A DNA stretch of 64,000 bases from an uncultured Allomuricauda sp. GTDB lineage: Bacteria > Bacteroidota > Bacteroidia > Flavobacteriales > Flavobacteriaceae. Numbering within the stretch: position 1 is the stretch's first letter; every line of letters begins with the position of its first letter. Below, in pieces: positions 62,201 through 64,000 of the stretch. The notes beneath the pieces are model-generated. The model ran no database searches. It was not told the origin of the DNA and saw only the letters and a list, made by a program, of their open reading frames with translations. The translations under genes were made by a program, and so were the position numbers. The stretch lies in assembly GCF_947499695.1 (NCBI RefSeq), contig NZ_CANMPQ010000002.1, forward strand, positions 434,001-498,000. Reading direction: 5' to 3'.

Positions 62201-62689
62201 AAGTATTATCAAAGGAATTACAGCATACTTAATATAACCGAGACTGTCTTTAAAATCAATAGCATTTGCGAATCTAAACTTACTCAGGTCATGACTCTTT
62301 TGCTCGATACTCGCCAATAACAACTCAGACTTGTTATTGTTCTCGGAAAGCTCCAATAGATTATATAACTTATCGTCTATATTTGGAAAGTGTTTGCCAA
62401 TCAGGTTTGATGCTTCCTTATTGGACAAGCCCTTCTTTAATTTGAAGAGGTAAAATATAGGAGTCAAAATAAACTTATACAAAAGAGACAGCTCCACAGC
62501 AACGAAAACAACAAACAAAAACAATCTCCAATTCTGGTTCAGCCAAAGCGAATACTCCAAGAACATTATAGCCAAAGCAAAAAGAAGTCCTAGCGCCAGA
62601 AATAAAATACTTCCGCTCACCAAACGTTTTAAGTAGAACTTTCTACTAAACTCGTTCAGTTTCTTTATAATGTTGTTGTAAGCTTCCAA
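59276..62689 (-). CDS. DUF4175 large membrane-anchored coiled-coil protein
   Basis: 1137 residues. Two transmembrane helices near 20-75 and a third near 155-175 anchor a large periplasmic part. Beta-rich domains (about 190-480) come first, then a long Glu/Lys/Gln coiled coil (about 500-800), then a Gly/Glu/Gln/Asn-rich low-complexity stretch (about 930-1010) and a short C-terminal domain. The start must be TTG 62689 because an in-frame TAA lies five codons upstream and the next Met is far inside the first helix. The function is unknown. Confidence 0.88.
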   Translation of the reverse strand: MEAYNNIIKKLNEFSRKFYLKRLVSGSILFLALGLLFALAIMFLEYSLWLNQNWRLFLFVVFVAVELSLLYKFILTPIFYLFKLKKGLSNKEASNLIGKHFPNIDDKLYNLLELSENNNKSELLLASIEQKSHDLSKFRFANAIDFKDSLGYIKYAVIPLIILGIVWISGNIVDFVNSYTRVVNYDVAYEQPAPFTFRLLNEKLEVLDNEALTVQVETIGDVKPENVFIVVDSEQMLLQKTEGIFTYKFEAPVTESNFYLTANGWDSRIYSVKSYSTPSLVDFKMSLNYPGYLNRPSDVVTGTGNAVVPEGTSVTWEIEGKNVEEIKMSIVDTSIVFVKDGNVFTKSRRISNDFMYELSTSNSNVESFERLGYQLEVIKDAYPVIRVEQILDSINPNQSFFTGQVSDDYKVKTISVVCYPLDDGENVQRLVLESPNSTVHQFYYTFPSGFQLDEGKNYKLFFEVLDNDGLKNGKVARSRLFDTSLYDDNQLKNRELGFQESVLKNLDKSLERYREQQETLSKINDKQKEDSSIDFDDKNEIKDFLKKQEEQDKLMEKFSRQLKESLNNDESSDEMKRMLQERLERQELEARKNERLLEELNKLSDKINKEELKKKLEELGKKQNAGARNLEQILELTKRYYVTEKMSQLSKELEKLGDEQEKLAKQEGGEEEVKKQEELNKKFEELSKEIEDLKRDNADLKKPIEIDVSDKKQESVKKDQKEALEELDKNNIEVQDEEGDKNSTTKASQKQKSAAQKMKEMSKSMQQSAAGGGGSSDTEDAEMLRQILDNLVTFSFKQEGLLENVENADVDVSQFSRTVRDQKELKRLFEHVDDSLFALSLRRAELSEFVNEQITEVYYNIDKSLESIADNQIFQGASHQQYVVNSTNALADFLANVLDNMQQSMQSGQGSGQGGGDFQLPDIIEGQEGIGKKMNSEGEGQSGESGKQGKQGRGKEGESGQEGNGENSKDGDGSDKGGEGRNGAGENGQGENGQDGNNEMGLSEIYEIYKEQQFLREQLEKQLEDMINNADRNLAKKLIRQMENFENDLLQNGITQRTCSKANTIQHQLLKLKNASLKQGKQKERKSTTNQSQFTNPIITKPEVLEELGNDVEILNRQALPLRQNYDKKVKVYFKND

Positions 62690-62794
62690 CTTTGGTCTTA
62701 TTTACTACCAAGATACCTGTTAGCTTGGAATTGTCCTGAAAACATTTTGTTAAATCAAGATCTCATTCCAGTTTTTTGCTGCTTAAGCAAATAG

Positions 62795-62802
62795 TATCTT
62801 TG
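62795..62802 (+). promoter_or_regulatory. -7 promoter element of gltX
   Basis: TATCTTTG fits TAnnTTTG and ends 14 bases before ATG 62817. A TTG trinucleotide lies 16 bases upstream, a little closer than the usual -33 spacing. Confidence 0.55.
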
Positions 62803-62816
62803 CGATTCAAAATCTT

Positions 62817-64000
62817 ATGATGAGTCAAAAAGTTCGGGTTCGATTTGCTCCCAGTCCCACAGGACCTTTGCACATTGGTGGTGTCCGTACCGCCCTTTTC
62901 AACTATCTGTTTGCTAAAAAACATAACGGAGATTTTGTGCTTCGTATTGAGGATACCGATCAGAATAGATATGTTGAGGGAGCCGAAGATTATATTATCG
63001 ACGCTTTAAATTGGTGTGGCATTCCTTTTGACGAAGGGCCTGGAAAAGAGGGTGAAGTAGGCCCATATCGGCAAAGCGAGCGCAAACATTTATACCAAGA
63101 CTATGCGCTAAAATTAATAGCAGCTGGGCATGCATACTACGCCTTTGACACACAGGAAAATTTGGATTTTCATCGAAAAGACCATGAGGCAAAAGGCAAA
63201 ACATTCATCTACAATTGGCATAACCGTTTAAAGCTTTCAAATTCTCTTTCATTGACTTCCCAAGAAGTTCAACAAAAATTGAATGCGGGTGAGGACTATG
63301 TTATTCGATATAAATCTCCCCAAGATGAGACTTTGATTCTGAAGGACATTATCCGAGGGGAAATCAAAATAGACACGAACGTTCTAGATGATAAAATCCT
63401 TTTCAAAAGTGATGGCATGCCAACCTATCATTTGGCCAATATTGTCGATGATCATCTTATGAAAATTACCCATGTAATCCGTGGTGAAGAATGGCTTCCT
63501 TCCTTAGCATTGCATCAACTACTTTACAATTCGTTTGGATGGGATGCTCCTCAGTTTGCCCATCTTCCATTGATTATGAAACCTGTCGGAAAGGGGAAAT
63601 TGAGCAAACGGGACGGCGAAAAAGGAGGGTTTCCAGTTTTTCCATTATCCTGGAATGAATCCCAAGGTTACCGTGAATCGGGGTTTTTTCCTGAAGCGGT
63701 AGTCAACTTTTTAGCGCTTTTAGGATGGAATCCAGGCACAGAACAGGAACTGTTCTCATTGGATGAATTGGTTCAAGCTTTCAGTCTAGAGCGCGTCAAT
63801 AAATCCGGAGCACGATTTGATCCTGAAAAAACGAAGTGGTACAATCATCACTACTTGCAGACTAAAAGTGATTCAGCCCTTGCATCTGCTTTTATAGGAT
63901 ATCTTCAAAATAGCTCCCCATCTCTATCCGAATTAGCCGTCAACCATGATCATGTTGAAAAGGTAGTTTCCTTGATCAAGGAACGAGCAAACTTTATTTC
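62817..64000 (+). CDS. gltX: Glutamate-tRNA ligase, 5' part
   Basis: Open to the right edge with 394 codons visible of the usual 470-510. The class I HIGH-like motif is FAPSPTGPLHIGGVRT near 9-24, and the KMSKS-like loop is GKLSKRDGEKG near 260-270. It charges tRNA-Glu in the cytoplasm. Two starts (ATG ATG) occur in a row at 62817 and 62820. It is divergent from the DUF4175 gene, with the -7 element in the 127-base gap. Confidence 0.95.
   Translation, partial: MMSQKVRVRFAPSPTGPLHIGGVRTALFNYLFAKKHNGDFVLRIEDTDQNRYVEGAEDYIIDALNWCGIPFDEGPGKEGEVGPYRQSERKHLYQDYALKLIAAGHAYYAFDTQENLDFHRKDHEAKGKTFIYNWHNRLKLSNSLSLTSQEVQQKLNAGEDYVIRYKSPQDETLILKDIIRGEIKIDTNVLDDKILFKSDGMPTYHLANIVDDHLMKITHVIRGEEWLPSLALHQLLYNSFGWDAPQFAHLPLIMKPVGKGKLSKRDGEKGGFPVFPLSWNESQGYRESGFFPEAVVNFLALLGWNPGTEQELFSLDELVQAFSLERVNKSGARFDPEKTKWYNHHYLQTKSDSALASAFIGYLQNSSPSLSELAVNHDHVEKVVSLIKERANFI

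Overview
The window reads as chromosome of a marine member of the Flavobacteriaceae (Bacteroidota). The evidence is the low-to-moderate GC content, several family-restricted proteins (DUF5687, DUF6427, DUF4837, DUF4175, DUF6909 and a 56-residue DUF6747-like protein), an Oar-like TonB-dependent receptor, a PorE-like OmpA protein, and Bacteroidota-type -7 promoter elements (TAnnTTTG) in front of several genes. The genus cannot be fixed from this sequence alone. I saw no rRNA, tRNA, CRISPR array, insertion sequence or prophage.

Layout. 1-5052: the 5' end of a GlxA-type AraC regulator at the edge, small housekeeping or hypothetical genes, an ABC transporter pair and a PaaE-like flavin/2Fe-2S reductase. 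5214-10813: a plus-strand cluster of a DUF2064 transferase, an AhpD-like protein, the radical-SAM protein ArsS and an Oar-like receptor, preceded by a TetR-type operator. 10877-15220: four minus-strand accessory genes (TIM-barrel lipoprotein, arylsulfatase, DinB-like protein, alpha/beta hydrolase), each separated by a copy of the same intergenic motif, so the block looks like a cassette array. 15401-16186: a TetR regulator with its own operator, of the same design as the one at 5214. 16183-20318: glycosyltransferase 9, DUF4254, DUF6427, a small membrane protein and purD.

20377-38005 is one tightly packed minus-strand operon of 17 genes, read from right to left. It starts with PAPS supply (cysQ, a tandem DUF2061 protein, cysC, cysD, cysN). 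It continues with a Wzx flippase, a Wzy-like polymerase, a LamG lipoprotein, two further O-antigen-ligase-like proteins, a GT4, a heparinase-II/III protein, a sulfotransferase, a polysaccharide deacetylase, a WecG/TagA glycosyltransferase, a WcaJ-type initiating sugar transferase and a UDP-glucuronate decarboxylase-type enzyme. A Wzz-like protein lies just upstream. Together these genes are best explained as a pathway making a sulfated surface polysaccharide. No sulfite-forming or sulfite-reducing genes are present to suggest sulfur assimilation.

39209-55308 is mostly conserved core: DUF6909, GH3 family, M23 peptidase, TatA, PorE-like OmpA, a small membrane protein, DUF4837, an MltD-like lytic transglycosylase, pgk, holB, DoxX, an MG2-type outer-membrane protein and an OmpH/Skp-like chaperone. 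55539-64000 carries a methyltransferase, a lipoprotein, mnmG, ybeY, a 1137-residue DUF4175 protein and the 5' part of gltX. Two 16-bp sites matching the ParB-binding parS consensus flank mnmG, and one of them lies inside the 3' end of ybeY. This suggests the right end of the window lies in the origin-proximal chromosome-segregation region.
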